Shown piece by piece: positions 25,748 through 34,549 of a stretch of DNA of 64,000 nt. The DNA is taken from assembly GCF_003994465.1 (NCBI RefSeq), contig NZ_RZNX01000001.1, positions 620,001 through 684,000 on the forward strand. The letters run 5' to 3'. The notes beneath the pieces were generated by a model that was not told the origin of the DNA, did not search any database, and saw only the letters and a list, made by a program, of their open reading frames with translations. Within the stretch, counting starts at the first letter, position 1; every line of letters begins with the position of its first letter. This DNA is from Paenibacillus zeisoli. Lineage in GTDB: Bacteria > Bacillota > Bacilli > Paenibacillales > Paenibacillaceae. Made by a program: the position numbers and the translations under genes.

Positions 25748-25791
25748 AAAAAAGACCGAACTTACGGGAAGAACTCCCGCAGCTCGGTCTT
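25748..25791 (-). terminator. Terminator of M32 carboxypeptidase gene
   Basis: In the minus direction AAGACCGA...TCGGTCTT forms the base of a longer GC-rich stem followed by TTTTTTAGATTTTT, 11 bases past the stop codon. Confidence 0.88.
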
Positions 25792-25802
25792 ATTTGAGAC
25801 CA

Positions 25803-27320
25803 TTACAAATTGTAGATCGCCTTGTATTTCTGTTCCAGATAATCGGCAAGATAGTTCGGGTTAAGCTCTTCCCCTGTAATTTCCAGGATCAGTTCGGCTG
25901 GCTTGCGGCTCTTCCCGTATTTGTAGATTTTATCAATCAGCCATTCCTTGATTGGGGCAAAGTTACCTTCAGCAATCAATTCATCGAAATTGGATATTTC
26001 CTTGCGGATGGTATTCGCAATCTGAGCGGCGTACATATTCCCGAGTGAGTAGGAAGGGAAATAACCAAAGCTTCCGCCAGACCAATGGACATCCTGCAGA
26101 ACACCCACCCCGTCATTCGGCGGGATGATCCCCAAATACTTCTCGTACTTCTCATTCCATGCTTTAGGAAGATCCTTTACACTCAGGCCATCATTGAACA
26201 GCTGTTTCTCTAATTCATAGCGGATAATGATGTGTAGATTATAGGTCAGCTCATCCGATTCGGTACGAATCAGTGAATTCTCGACGCGGTTCACAGCCCG
26301 GTGGAAGTCTTCCGCTGTAACCGAAGCCAGCTGTTCCGGGAAATGCTGCTGCAAGTCAGCGAAGTAACGCTCCCAGAAAGAACGGCTGCGTCCAATCATA
26401 TTCTCCCAGAAGCGGGATTGGGATTCATGAATTCCCATCGAGGTCCCTTCGGCAAGCGGTGTGCCTGTAAGTTCCGTGCTTAAATTCTGCTCATAGAGCG
26501 CATGTCCGCCTTCATGAAGGGAGCTGAACAAGGCACTCGTTACATCATCCTGAAGATAATGAGTTGTAATACGTACGTCACCTGGATTCAGTCCTGTCGC
26601 GAAGGGATGCACACTTTCATCAATACGTCCTGCATCAAAGTCATAACCCATCTGCTCAAGGAGGAACTTGCTGAATTTCTCCTGCTGATCTTTATCAAAT
26701 AATTGATTCAGAAACTCGGCCTCCGGCTTGTTCGGCGATGCTTGGATCGCTTCAACAAGGGGAACAAGCCGGTCACGAAGTTGACCGAACACTTCATCCA
26801 ATTTCACCGTAGTGAGTTCGGGTTCATATAGATTCAGCAGCGTGTCATAACGCGTGTCCTTTGGCCCCCAGTAATCAATGAATTCTTGTAGCTTGGCCAC
26901 AATCTGGGTAAGATAAGGTTCAAAGCTCGCAAAATCTGAGTTTTCTTTGAAGTCCTCCCAAAGTGTCTCCGAGTGTGAAGTCAGCGTAACATATTCCTGA
27001 TATTTTTCCGCAGGGATTTTGATACTGCGGTCGTATTCTTCCTGAACGTTCTCCACCGTCCGGCGGTTCACATCGTCTAATTGCTCCAATATTTCCGGAC
27101 GGTTCAGAAAGCTGAGCAGCTCGCCCATTTCTGGGGATGTCTGAAGCTTGAACGACTCTGTAGACAGAATGCCCAGAGTCTCCGCACGGGTCTCTGCCCC
27201 TTTTCTCGGCGCCCCCGTTCTGAGATCCCATGCCATTAAGGCTACGGCTTCATAATAACCTCTTATTTTCTTGTTCAGTTCCCTAAATTGTTCCAGTTTG
27301 TGTTCAATAACCTGTTCCAT
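25803..27320 (-). CDS. Carboxypeptidase M32
   Basis: A 505-residue cytoplasmic zinc carboxypeptidase of the thermostable M32 family (B. subtilis YpwA). The metal and catalytic motif HEGGH is at about residues 269-273. Further conserved segments are GIHESQSRFWENMIGRS, IRTESDELTYNLHIIIRYE and DVHWSGGSFGYFPSYSLGNMYAAQ. I start it at ATG 27320, which has GAGGTGA 8 bases upstream. The frame's earlier GTG overlaps that ribosome binding site. It is monocistronic and divergent from the IscA-like gene. Confidence 0.95.
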   Translation of the reverse strand: MEQVIEHKLEQFRELNKKIRGYYEAVALMAWDLRTGAPRKGAETRAETLGILSTESFKLQTSPEMGELLSFLNRPEILEQLDDVNRRTVENVQEEYDRSIKIPAEKYQEYVTLTSHSETLWEDFKENSDFASFEPYLTQIVAKLQEFIDYWGPKDTRYDTLLNLYEPELTTVKLDEVFGQLRDRLVPLVEAIQASPNKPEAEFLNQLFDKDQQEKFSKFLLEQMGYDFDAGRIDESVHPFATGLNPGDVRITTHYLQDDVTSALFSSLHEGGHALYEQNLSTELTGTPLAEGTSMGIHESQSRFWENMIGRSRSFWERYFADLQQHFPEQLASVTAEDFHRAVNRVENSLIRTESDELTYNLHIIIRYELEKQLFNDGLSVKDLPKAWNEKYEKYLGIIPPNDGVGVLQDVHWSGGSFGYFPSYSLGNMYAAQIANTIRKEISNFDELIAEGNFAPIKEWLIDKIYKYGKSRKPAELILEITGEELNPNYLADYLEQKYKAIYNL

Positions 27321-27358
27321 GTTCAGGCTCACCTCAATTCTAAATTTTGGTGTTCCTC

Positions 27359-27387
27359 TTGATGATACTTATTACAATCTATATAAT
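27359..27387 (+). promoter_or_regulatory. Sigma-A-type promoter for the iscA-like/carbonic anhydrase pair
   Basis: TTGATG (27359-27364) and a perfect TATAAT (27382-27387) are separated by 17 bases, about 50 bases before the IscA-like start codon. Confidence 0.65.
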
Positions 27388-27435
27388 CAACTTTTAAAAG
27401 GTGTATAAACTCTTACTAGAAGGAGAGGGGCAGAC

Positions 27436-27759
27436 ATGAGAATTACTTTGGACCAACAGGCGAAGGATATCATCACCAAGAAGATCGGCGACCATCCGGG
27501 CCAAGTTCGGCTGTTGTATGATACGGAAGGATGCGGATGCTACGGTATCACTTCTTTTCAAATTATTAACCAGCCAGATCCCACAGACGTTCCGATTGAG
27601 AATGAGTCATTCCCCTTCTGGGTAGATCCTCAGCGTGCTGTGTTCTATGAAGAGCAGCTAAGGCTCAAAGGTGATCCACTGGACGGATCATTCCGACTTG
27701 AAGGGGACTCGCAATTATATGGTCAAAATGTAAAACTCAATGACATTCGAGGTAACTAA
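27436..27759 (+). CDS. HesB/IscA-like iron-sulfur biosynthesis protein (YqkB type)
   Basis: A 107-residue single-domain protein of the HesB/YadR/YfhF group, close in form to B. subtilis YqkB. The cysteine pair in EGCGCYG (about residues 36-40) is present, but the C-terminal CGC of true A-type carriers is not. Whether it binds iron-sulfur clusters is therefore open. GGAGAGGGG precedes the ATG. It is co-directional with the carbonic anhydrase gene 30 bases downstream, probably in one transcript. Confidence 0.8.
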   Translation: MRITLDQQAKDIITKKIGDHPGQVRLLYDTEGCGCYGITSFQIINQPDPTDVPIENESFPFWVDPQRAVFYEEQLRLKGDPLDGSFRLEGDSQLYGQNVKLNDIRGN

Positions 27760-27789
27760 AAAAACAACACATATTGGAGGAATAAGTCA

Positions 27790-28356
27790 ATGAGCAACCT
27801 TAACGAAATTCTTAATTACAACAAACAGTTTGTCGAGGATAAAGAATACGAAAGTTATATTTCTGACAAATTCCCATCCAAAAAGCTGGCAATTGTGACT
27901 TGTATGGATACCCGACTGGTCGAGCTGCTGCCAAGAGCCATGAATCTGCGCAACGGAGACGCCAAGATTATCAAGACTGCGGGTGCCATTATTTCCCATC
28001 CTTTCGGTAGTGTTATGCGTAGTGTGCTGGTAGCCATTTATGAGCTGGGTGCCGAAGAGGTGATCGTCGTAGGTCACACCGGCTGCGGTATGGCTTCTAT
28101 CAACTCGGAGCGGATCCTTAACTCTGTACATGAAAGAGGCATTTCCCCTGAAATATTTGACACACTTGAGAATTCCGGAATCGAATTAAAAAGATGGCTG
28201 ACTGGGTTTAGCTCGGAAAAAGAGGGGGTAATCCATACTGTGGACATAATTAAGAAACATCCTTTACTTCCACCCCATTTCCCTGTACACGGTATGGTTA
28301 TCGATTCGACAACCGGAGAGTTGGAACTTGTCGTTGACGATCGTGAACAGGACTAG
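27790..28356 (+). CDS. Beta-class carbonic anhydrase
   Basis: A 188-residue zinc enzyme interconverting CO2 and bicarbonate, similar to B. subtilis YtiB. The zinc ligands C38 (in CMDTR), H96 and C99 (in GHTGCGM) are present, as is the D40-R42 dyad. The short length fits the type II-like beta enzymes. TTGGAGG lies 9 bases before the ATG. It shares a transcript with the IscA-like gene and ends in a strong terminator. Confidence 0.93.
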   Translation: MSNLNEILNYNKQFVEDKEYESYISDKFPSKKLAIVTCMDTRLVELLPRAMNLRNGDAKIIKTAGAIISHPFGSVMRSVLVAIYELGAEEVIVVGHTGCGMASINSERILNSVHERGISPEIFDTLENSGIELKRWLTGFSSEKEGVIHTVDIIKKHPLLPPHFPVHGMVIDSTTGELELVVDDREQD

Positions 28357-28375
28357 ACATCTCTCAATGCTTTGG

Positions 28376-28405
28376 GCACGGACGCTGCGTCCGTGCTATT
28401 TTTTT
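28376..28405 (+). terminator. Terminator after carbonic anhydrase gene
   Basis: A perfect 9-bp stem GCACGGACG/CGTCCGTGC with a CTG loop is followed by TATTTTTTT, 20 bases past the stop. Confidence 0.92.
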
Positions 28406-28518
28406 GGTTATGAACTCCCAACGAACACCGGATTATTGTGAAGAACCTCTCACACCGCAGTATTTACACGTTCCTCTGCGTTCAAGTTGCTCACCAATGC
28501 GAATTCATAAGTAGCACT

Positions 28519-28550
28519 AAAAAGCCCGCCAGCAGATTGCTGACGGGCTT
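28519..28550 (-). terminator. Terminator of YyaL-type gene
   Basis: In the minus direction a 13-bp stem with one mismatch (AAGCCCGTCAGCA with TGCTGGCGGGCTT) and a 3-base loop is followed by TTTTAG, 12 bases past the stop. Confidence 0.8.
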
Positions 28551-28561
28551 GCTTGCTTTGC

Positions 28562-30643
28562 TCATGAACTCCTTAATTCTTCCTTGAGCGCTTCCAGTGT
28601 AGTTATCGGTGCCTGGCAGGCAAAATTCTCGCAGAGATAGGCTGCTGCCTGACCGTTGACCGCCGCCTTGTCTCCAAGGTGGGGCAGAATTTGGCGAAGC
28701 GCATCCCCTTCGGGTCCCAGATAGTTCACGATTAGGACAGAACCCGGACTGTAAGATCGCTGAACAGCGGCAATCATTTCGTGGAGAACCGGGTCATCCG
28801 GCTTACCACTAAGCACAATCTCCCGACCTCCTCGTACCTGCTGCAGGGCAGCCTGCAGGTACATGGCGAACCCGGTCGGATAACTCCGTACCGTTCCGCC
28901 AAATGCTTGAAGCTGACGAACCGTCAGGCTTTGAAGCTCAGCGTCCTGGGTTAAAGCGGCCAGCTTGTAAAGCTGAAGGGCAGCGACGGAGTTGCCTGAT
29001 GGAAGGGCACCATCATATATTTCCTTCGAGCTGGTGAGCAGCTTTTCCCCGTCACGTCCGCTGAAATAGAAGCCGCCCTCCTCATCTTCCCAGAACAAAC
29101 TGAACATATCGTCTTTGAGCGAGATGGCACGCTGAAGGAAATGCGGCTTGCCCGTTGCTTCAAACAGCTCAAGCGTGCCCCAAAGCAAATAAGCATAGTC
29201 AACCAGATAGGCTTCGTATGCGGCTTCACCGTCTCTGTACCGGGCCAGCAGGCGGCCATCCTCACGGCGGAGAGCTGTCCATATGAACTCAGCTGCACGC
29301 TCTGCTGCCTCGGCATAAATCGGCTTTTGAAGAACTTTTGCTCCTCTGGCCAAGGCAGCGATCATCAGACCATTCCAGGCTGTAAGAATCTTATCATCCT
29401 TAGATGGGTGTACCCGCTGCTCCCGATACTTGAACAGCCGTTCTCTGCACTCCTCCATCCGGCTCTCCAGCGCCAGAAGACGCATGTTCTGTTCTTTGGC
29501 TATTTGATCCAGGGATTGATGAATCAAGTTGGGAATGTTCGCTCCTTCAAAATTCCCCTCTGGAGTTATGTCATAGATATGACAGTAAGAATGCATATCC
29601 TCCAAACCAAGAGCTTCTTCAATTTCGTCCCTGGTGAATACGTAGAATTTCCCTTCAATCCCTTCGGAATCTGCATCTTCAGCAGAATAGAACGCCCCCT
29701 CGGGTGACGTCATATCTCTTAGCACATACTCAAATACCGATTCAGCAATTTCGGCGTATTTCGCTTCACCTGTTGCCTGATAGGCTTCAAGATAAGCAAT
29801 AGCCAATAGCGCATTGTCATACAACATCTTCTCAAAGTGCGGGACCAGCCACTTCTCATCGGTTGAGTACCGGGCGAATCCAAATCCAATATGATCGTAA
29901 AGTCCCCCGCGGTACATGGCGTCCAAAGTACGTACCACCATCTCCTGCGCTTTGGGCTGCTTATAAGCTTTGGCATAAGCCAGCAGGTAGGACAGATTGT
30001 GCGGGGTGGGGAACTTTGGAGCGGAGCCAAACCCGCCGTACACCGGATCGAACAGCTTCTCATAATGCTGGTAGGCATTATGCAGCAGCTGCTCATCCAC
30101 CTGTCCAGGCTGGGAGCTTAACGTACGCTCCTGAACCTCGGCCATCAGCTCATCGCTTAACTCGGCCAGGCCGTCCCGGTCAGATGCCCAGCGATCCCTT
30201 ATCTGCTCCAGCATATCAAGCAATCCTACCCGTCCAAGTATACTTCTTCTCGGGAAATAGGTGCCCGCATAGAACGGACGCTGATCAGGAGTTAACAGAA
30301 CGGTTAGCGGCCACCCTCCATGCCCGGTCAGCGTCTGACACACGGCCATATATAAATTATCAATATCCGGACGCTCTTCACGGTCCACTTTAATGGAGAC
30401 AAAGTGCTCGTTCAGCAGATCTGCAACTTCCTGATTCTCAAAAGACTCGCGTTCCATCACATGACACCAATGGCAGGTGGAATAACCGATGGATAGAAAG
30501 ATCGGCTTATTGTCACGCTTGGCTATCTTAAAGGCCTCTTCTCCCCAAGCATACCAGTTCACTGGATTGTGGGCATGCTGGAGCAAATACGGGGATTTCT
30601 CAGTTATCAATTGATTCGGTTGCTGGACTTCTTTGTTCTCCAT
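28562..30643 (-). CDS. Thioredoxin-domain protein YyaL (DUF255)
   Basis: A 693-residue protein of the DUF255/SPATA20 family. An N-terminal thioredoxin-like domain (about residues 10-170) has the motif CHWCH with C57 and C60, and [13 protein letters not shown]. The rest is a six-hairpin (alpha/alpha)6 toroid (about 190-690) like those of glycosidases and epimerases. The family is widespread but its reaction is unknown. The length is normal. It is monocistronic with its own terminator. Confidence 0.92.
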   Translation of the reverse strand: MENKEVQQPNQLITEKSPYLLQHAHNPVNWYAWGEEAFKIAKRDNKPIFLSIGYSTCHWCHVMERESFENQEVADLLNEHFVSIKVDREERPDIDNLYMAVCQTLTGHGGWPLTVLLTPDQRPFYAGTYFPRRSILGRVGLLDMLEQIRDRWASDRDGLAELSDELMAEVQERTLSSQPGQVDEQLLHNAYQHYEKLFDPVYGGFGSAPKFPTPHNLSYLLAYAKAYKQPKAQEMVVRTLDAMYRGGLYDHIGFGFARYSTDEKWLVPHFEKMLYDNALLAIAYLEAYQATGEAKYAEIAESVFEYVLRDMTSPEGAFYSAEDADSEGIEGKFYVFTRDEIEEALGLEDMHSYCHIYDITPEGNFEGANIPNLIHQSLDQIAKEQNMRLLALESRMEECRERLFKYREQRVHPSKDDKILTAWNGLMIAALARGAKVLQKPIYAEAAERAAEFIWTALRREDGRLLARYRDGEAAYEAYLVDYAYLLWGTLELFEATGKPHFLQRAISLKDDMFSLFWEDEEGGFYFSGRDGEKLLTSSKEIYDGALPSGNSVAALQLYKLAALTQDAELQSLTVRQLQAFGGTVRSYPTGFAMYLQAALQQVRGGREIVLSGKPDDPVLHEMIAAVQRSYSPGSVLIVNYLGPEGDALRQILPHLGDKAAVNGQAAAYLCENFACQAPITTLEALKEELRSS

Positions 30644-30790
30644 TTATGTAACCTCCTCAAAACCTATGTGTCCTGCTTGGTACTGCCCCATATATTACCC
30701 ATTTATAGACAAAAAGACACGAACCAAGTCATAATCGTCTAGTTGATCCTTTAACTCTTAGCCTCCCCTCAGTAATTGGGAAGGGGCAGT

Positions 30791-31093
30791 TCAGACATGC
30801 CCAACCGCCAGAATAAAGAGTAGAATCTGAATCGCATAGAAGACGGTTCCTACAATTCCGCAGACCAAACCGGCAACAGATAATGTTCTACCCTTCTCTT
30901 CACCTCTTCGTATTTCTTTGAATGAAAGAATCGCACATATAATAGCCACTATGCCAAGCACAGACCCGAGGTAGGGTACGAGCAAAGAGCATATCCCTAA
31001 TACAACGGATACTATCGATTTCGTATTTGTACGAACAGTCGAATGGGAATGATAGCGTTCATAAGTAGATGGCTCATCTGTCGGTTGATTCAC
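30791..31093 (-). CDS. DUF4190 membrane protein
   Basis: A 100-residue protein with a polar N-terminus and two long membrane segments (about residues 26-52 and 68-95) separated by a basic loop FKEIRRGEEKGRTLSVAG. This is the DUF4190 pattern, common in Gram-positive bacteria and of unknown function. It stands between the YyaL-type gene and cotH without clear operon links. Confidence 0.8.
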   Translation of the reverse strand: MNQPTDEPSTYERYHSHSTVRTNTKSIVSVVLGICSLLVPYLGSVLGIVAIICAILSFKEIRRGEEKGRTLSVAGLVCGIVGTVFYAIQILLFILAVGHV

Positions 31094-31209
31094 GGCTGTA
31101 TCCCTCCTATATTACAGGTAAGTTAAGGTTACCACGATTTACCTTTAATTAACATCTAATCCAATTAGTATATTAGATATCTACTCATCCATCCGATCAT
31201 CACGGGCAC

Positions 31210-31233
31210 AAAAAAGAAGCCGCATCCGGCTTC
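31210..31233 (-). terminator. Terminator of cotH
   Basis: A perfect 7-bp stem GAAGCCG/CGGCTTC with a 4-base loop is followed by TTTTTT in the minus direction, 30 bases past the cotH stop. Confidence 0.9.
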
Positions 31234-31263
31234 CGTCATCTCTCTGCTATCCATTTACTCTGC

Positions 31264-32319
31264 TTACAAATCATTCAGATGCTGAATCAAGTATTCTCTT
31301 CTCTTTTCCGTAAATTCCCGGATAACTCCCAATTCACTTTGAAATACGCCCATGTCCCACTGCTTGTTAGGATCTCTTCTAACGTCAGCAGCGATACGGC
31401 TGTGCATCTTTCTTGCAGCAGTCATAATGAGATCAGGCCTGAACTTGGACTTAAGATGGCTCCTCAGCAGTCTCTTGTACTCTGTACGCAGAGATCGGTA
31501 AGACAAAATCTTCTCAGTTAATTCATTATACCCTTGTATGGGTATCAGGTTGGATTCTGTTCGCGCTCCAAAAAAGTTCCTTCCCCAAGTCCCCTCGTAA
31601 TCCCAGGGGATGATGCCGTATTTCCCCGTCATCCCGTGCTCATACCAGGTGTAGTTCTGACTTAACCCATCATCATTGCCAGTCATGACCGCTCCACTCA
31701 ACCAACGCAGGTAATTGTTGATATTAATCCGGCTGTGCAGGAAACGAAGCAAATCTTTCCCTCTCTTGGCATTCAGCCTTTCTACAAACTGTTCAAACCT
31801 TTCGCGATCTTTCCTCATGCCTTTTATTAGACTGTAACCTGAGAACAAGGATGGCTTGGGATAACCCGTATCTTTATCGTACAAGGAGAAGTCGGCATTA
31901 TCATTTATCGCATAGAATATGCTCCTTACCGGGATGCCTCTTTTGCGGAAGAAACGGGTCTTGACGGCCTCAAGCCGTAGATAAACCCCCAGCAGCTCAC
32001 CGTTCAAATAGAGCACGCAATATTGGGCAGCCGGAGCTGGAACACCTATAGATTCTAGGAAACGAAAAGAAAGCGCATTTCGCAGCATGGATGGATCGTC
32101 ATATTGGGCGTTGAAATGATAGGTCAGCCCCCTCGTTCTGATCTCGTATGATTTCTTCGGATGTTCACGGGTATGCTCCCCGCGGTATCTTATTCGAACT
32201 GGCTGGCTGATTCCCCTTATACTTAGTTCGCCGCGGACGAATGCCTTGGACCAGATATCCCGATTAAACTTCGTGTAATCAGCTTTGTTCATTCTGATCC
32301 GGTAAATCGGCAGATCCAT
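31264..32319 (-). CDS. cotH: Spore coat protein CotH (atypical protein kinase)
   Basis: A protein of about 351 residues very similar in layout to B. subtilis CotH, a kinase that phosphorylates coat proteins CotB and CotG. Shared stretches are the N-terminal LPIYRIRMNKADYTKFNRDIW, the IRYRGEHTRE.PKKSYEI region, NALSFRFLESIGVPAP, LNGELLGVYLRLE, and the kinase catalytic segment IPWDYEGTWGRNFFG, whose D-Y-x-x-T-x-G-R binds metal. I start it at ATG 32319, 7 bases after GAGG. A longer frame to 32424 has no ribosome binding site. No CotB or CotG substrate gene is adjacent. Confidence 0.93.
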   Translation of the reverse strand: MDLPIYRIRMNKADYTKFNRDIWSKAFVRGELSIRGISQPVRIRYRGEHTREHPKKSYEIRTRGLTYHFNAQYDDPSMLRNALSFRFLESIGVPAPAAQYCVLYLNGELLGVYLRLEAVKTRFFRKRGIPVRSIFYAINDNADFSLYDKDTGYPKPSLFSGYSLIKGMRKDRERFEQFVERLNAKRGKDLLRFLHSRININNYLRWLSGAVMTGNDDGLSQNYTWYEHGMTGKYGIIPWDYEGTWGRNFFGARTESNLIPIQGYNELTEKILSYRSLRTEYKRLLRSHLKSKFRPDLIMTAARKMHSRIAADVRRDPNKQWDMGVFQSELGVIREFTEKRREYLIQHLNDL

Positions 32320-32439
32320 GCTACCGCCTCTTTTCACAAGTTGCTGATACAGTTTATGCAGTCCCCTTTTCCCTAGATTGGGCTTAACCCCAGGACATAG
32401 CTGATTACAGAGCATCTTGAACATTGGCGGGATTCAACG

Positions 32440-32480
32440 AAAAAAGAGGAGGAATGCCCATGACTCGCATTCCTCCTCTT
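32440..32480 (-). terminator. Strong terminator after the 36-residue membrane peptide gene
   Basis: A perfect 14-bp stem (32467-32480 with 32444-32457) with a 9-base loop is followed by TTTTTT in the minus direction, 20 bases past the stop of the small gene. Confidence 0.92.
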
Positions 32481-32499
32481 AAAGACAACTTATTATCCT

Positions 32500-32610
32500 C
32501 TATTCTTCTGATTGATCCCACTTCTTGGAATAAGCTTTCTTGGTGACCCAAAAAGTAGCCCATACAATAAATACCGCCACTACAACGATCATGAAATAAA
32601 CGATCAGCAC
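32500..32610 (-). CDS. 36-residue single-pass membrane peptide
   Basis: A short gene starting at GTG 32610 and ending at TAG 32500. It encodes 36 residues: a hydrophobic membrane segment (about residues 2-22, IVYFMIVVVAVFIVWATF) and a short charged C-terminus (KKAYSKKWDQSEE). GGGGGG and AAAGG lie upstream of the GTG, and a perfect terminator follows, so it has the marks of a real transcription unit. I recognise no family. It lies between cotH and the ABC ATPase gene. Confidence 0.6.
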   Translation of the reverse strand: MLIVYFMIVVVAVFIVWATFWVTKKAYSKKWDQSEE

Positions 32611-32671
32611 CCTTTATCCCCCCAGAACTCCCTTACCAACCTATTGTAAAGGAATTACCGGTATATGGCTA

Positions 32672-33370
32672 CTAGCCATGGAGAGTAGAACTCGCTTCCT
32701 CAGTCAAGATTCCGCTTTCCAGTCGTAAGACCCGATCACATAATGATAGTACGCGCTCATCATGGGTTACCATAACAGCCGCCTTGCCCTCTGACTTCAC
32801 TTCATGGGCCAGCATGCTGACTACATCATGGCCTCTGGCTGCATCCAGGCTTGCAGTGGGTTCATCGGCAAATATAATAGCCGGGTCGTTCATCAAGGCC
32901 CTTGCTATGGCTACGCGCTGCCTTTCTCCGCCAGAAAGCTGATGAGGGTAAGACTTCCGCCGGTGTTCTACTCCCAGACGGGTTAGAAGATCCTTCGCCC
33001 TGCCCATTGCCTTCCTCTTGTCCATCCCAGCAAGTCTGGCCATAATAAGCAGCTGCTCTTCGACTTTCAGATAAGGAATCAGATTGGCACTTTGAAAGAT
33101 GAAGCCGATTTGATTCAATCTAAGCTGCTCCAGTTGATGGGCAGTATAGTCTGAAAGGCTCTCTCCCTCGATGATGACCTGTCCTTCCTTAGGAGTTAAC
33201 AGAGCTCCTGCAATGGACAGAAAGGTGCTCTTTCCTGAGCCGGATGGTCCGATCACGGCAACAAGCTCTCCCTTTTGTACCTGCAGATTTACTTGGTTCA
33301 GCACCTTCAGCTGAGTATCCCCATCCCCATACGAATGGGAAATCCGGTCAAGTACCAATTTGTCAGTCAT
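32672..33370 (-). CDS. ABC transporter ATP-binding protein (LolD/MacB type)
   Basis: A 232-residue ATPase with Walker A GPSGSGKST, the Q-loop in IFQSANLIPYL, the signature LSGGERQRVAIARAL, Walker B IIFADEPTASLD and the H-loop VMVTHDERVLSL. The sequence is of the LolD/MacB/FtsE type that pairs with FtsX-like permeases. It overlaps the permease gene by 4 bases (ATGA-type) and lies downstream of a histidine kinase and response regulator. It probably powers extrusion or envelope work controlled by that system. Confidence 0.93.
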   Translation of the reverse strand: MTDKLVLDRISHSYGDGDTQLKVLNQVNLQVQKGELVAVIGPSGSGKSTFLSIAGALLTPKEGQVIIEGESLSDYTAHQLEQLRLNQIGFIFQSANLIPYLKVEEQLLIMARLAGMDKRKAMGRAKDLLTRLGVEHRRKSYPHQLSGGERQRVAIARALMNDPAIIFADEPTASLDAARGHDVVSMLAHEVKSEGKAAVMVTHDERVLSLCDRVLRLESGILTEEASSTLHG

Positions 33371-34485
33371 GCGGAAACCCTCCCTATAGCTTCAAGTGCA
33401 TCCACCCTATTCACTTTCATGATGGATATGACTGAGCCAGCCATCGCCATGATCACGAATAGACATCCTGTAAGCCCTATTGTACTTCCGCTGAGTTGGA
33501 AGGGCATCGAGTCCGGCAGCAGCCGAGAGGCCACCTGGATAATTAGAATACTAATGAACAGACTGGCGACCGTAAGAAGCATTACCTGCCCCAGGACACT
33601 GGCTGCAAGATAGCCTGAGCCTGTTCCCATCGCCTTGAGTATGCCGAATTGGCTTGTCTTCTGAATCGTGATTACGTAGAAGAATACAGCAAGCACAAAG
33701 CCTGATATGAAATACAAGAACGCAATCATCATCAGGAGTGAGCCCTGCTCCTCCTTGTACCCTGGAATCGCGGATACAGCTGTTGACTTGGACATGATCT
33801 CCATCTCAGGCAGCTTCGACTTCAGTTGATCCGCCTGGCTGCTGCTCGCCTTAATGGCTAGGGTATTGTAGGCCGCATTGCCGGAAGCCTGCACTGATTT
33901 CGAGATTTTTTGTTTCCAGTTCTGCCACTCCTGCTCGTTCATGAAGATAACCGGAGTATGACTATAGGACTCATTGCGGGTGAACCCGGCAACCGTCCAG
34001 GCCATGCCTGAAGTTTGATCATGGATTACACTGCCAAGCTGTACTCCTGATTCCTTTAGCTTTTGATCCACCAGCACCTCACCGGAAGCATAGCTGCTAA
34101 TTCCGCTTCCTTCTACCACGTCCGGCATGATCCAACTGTCAGACTCGGCAGCAAAAAATGTCACGTCGATCTTCTGACTTGCTCCATCATGGGTCACCGT
34201 TGCCATTTGCACACCTAACACGGCCGCATGGCTGTTTCCGACAACATTTCGGACTTCGTCAATGACGGATGTACCGACTTCTGAGCGGCTGAACCGCTGA
34301 CTTGCATCACTTTGAACTACGAAGTAATCCGCAGGAATATTCTCAATAGATGAAGCATTGGCATAGGCCAGGCCCTTGGCGAGTCCTGTTACGAACATGA
34401 CCAGGAAAGAGACCAGCAGCATGATGGTCATAATGAGCGCATATCTCGTTTTGGCAAATCTCATCTCTCTTAGAGCTAAATACAT
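33367..34485 (-). CDS. FtsX/MacB-like ABC transporter permease
   Basis: A permease of about 372 residues with one N-terminal membrane helix, a large extracytoplasmic domain (about residues 45-240) and three C-terminal helices, the single-module MacB/FtsX layout. ATG 34485 has GGGAGG 7 bases upstream. The longer frame from 34548 would overlap the kinase gene and lacks a ribosome binding site. Such permeases often export or sense peptides. The substrate is unknown. Confidence 0.88.
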   Translation of the reverse strand: MYLALREMRFAKTRYALIMTIMLLVSFLVMFVTGLAKGLAYANASSIENIPADYFVVQSDASQRFSRSEVGTSVIDEVRNVVGNSHAAVLGVQMATVTHDGASQKIDVTFFAAESDSWIMPDVVEGSGISSYASGEVLVDQKLKESGVQLGSVIHDQTSGMAWTVAGFTRNESYSHTPVIFMNEQEWQNWKQKISKSVQASGNAAYNTLAIKASSSQADQLKSKLPEMEIMSKSTAVSAIPGYKEEQGSLLMMIAFLYFISGFVLAVFFYVITIQKTSQFGILKAMGTGSGYLAASVLGQVMLLTVASLFISILIIQVASRLLPDSMPFQLSGSTIGLTGCLFVIMAMAGSVISIMKVNRVDALEAIGRVSA

Positions 34486-34549
34486 TTCATAACCTCCCTT
34501 GTGTAAGACAAGTGTAGGAAATGAAAATGAACGGCGTATGAACAACAAG

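Noticed and set aside
25602..25800. Thiamine (TPP) riboswitch before the ABC binding-protein gene
   Set aside because: The importer family can carry thiamine precursors, but no THI-box motifs were seen in the leader, only the GTCTT repeat and the neighbouring terminator.
25658..25864. Lys/Thr-rich plus-strand frame before the M32 terminator
   Set aside because: No ribosome binding site, crosses a terminator and runs antisense into the carboxypeptidase gene. Only the repeat itself is reported.
28420..28500. Minus-strand stretch encoding RRGTCKYCG, like a small zinc ribbon
   Set aside because: About 22 codons with a stop just upstream and no start codon or ribosome binding site. Too short to call as a gene remnant.
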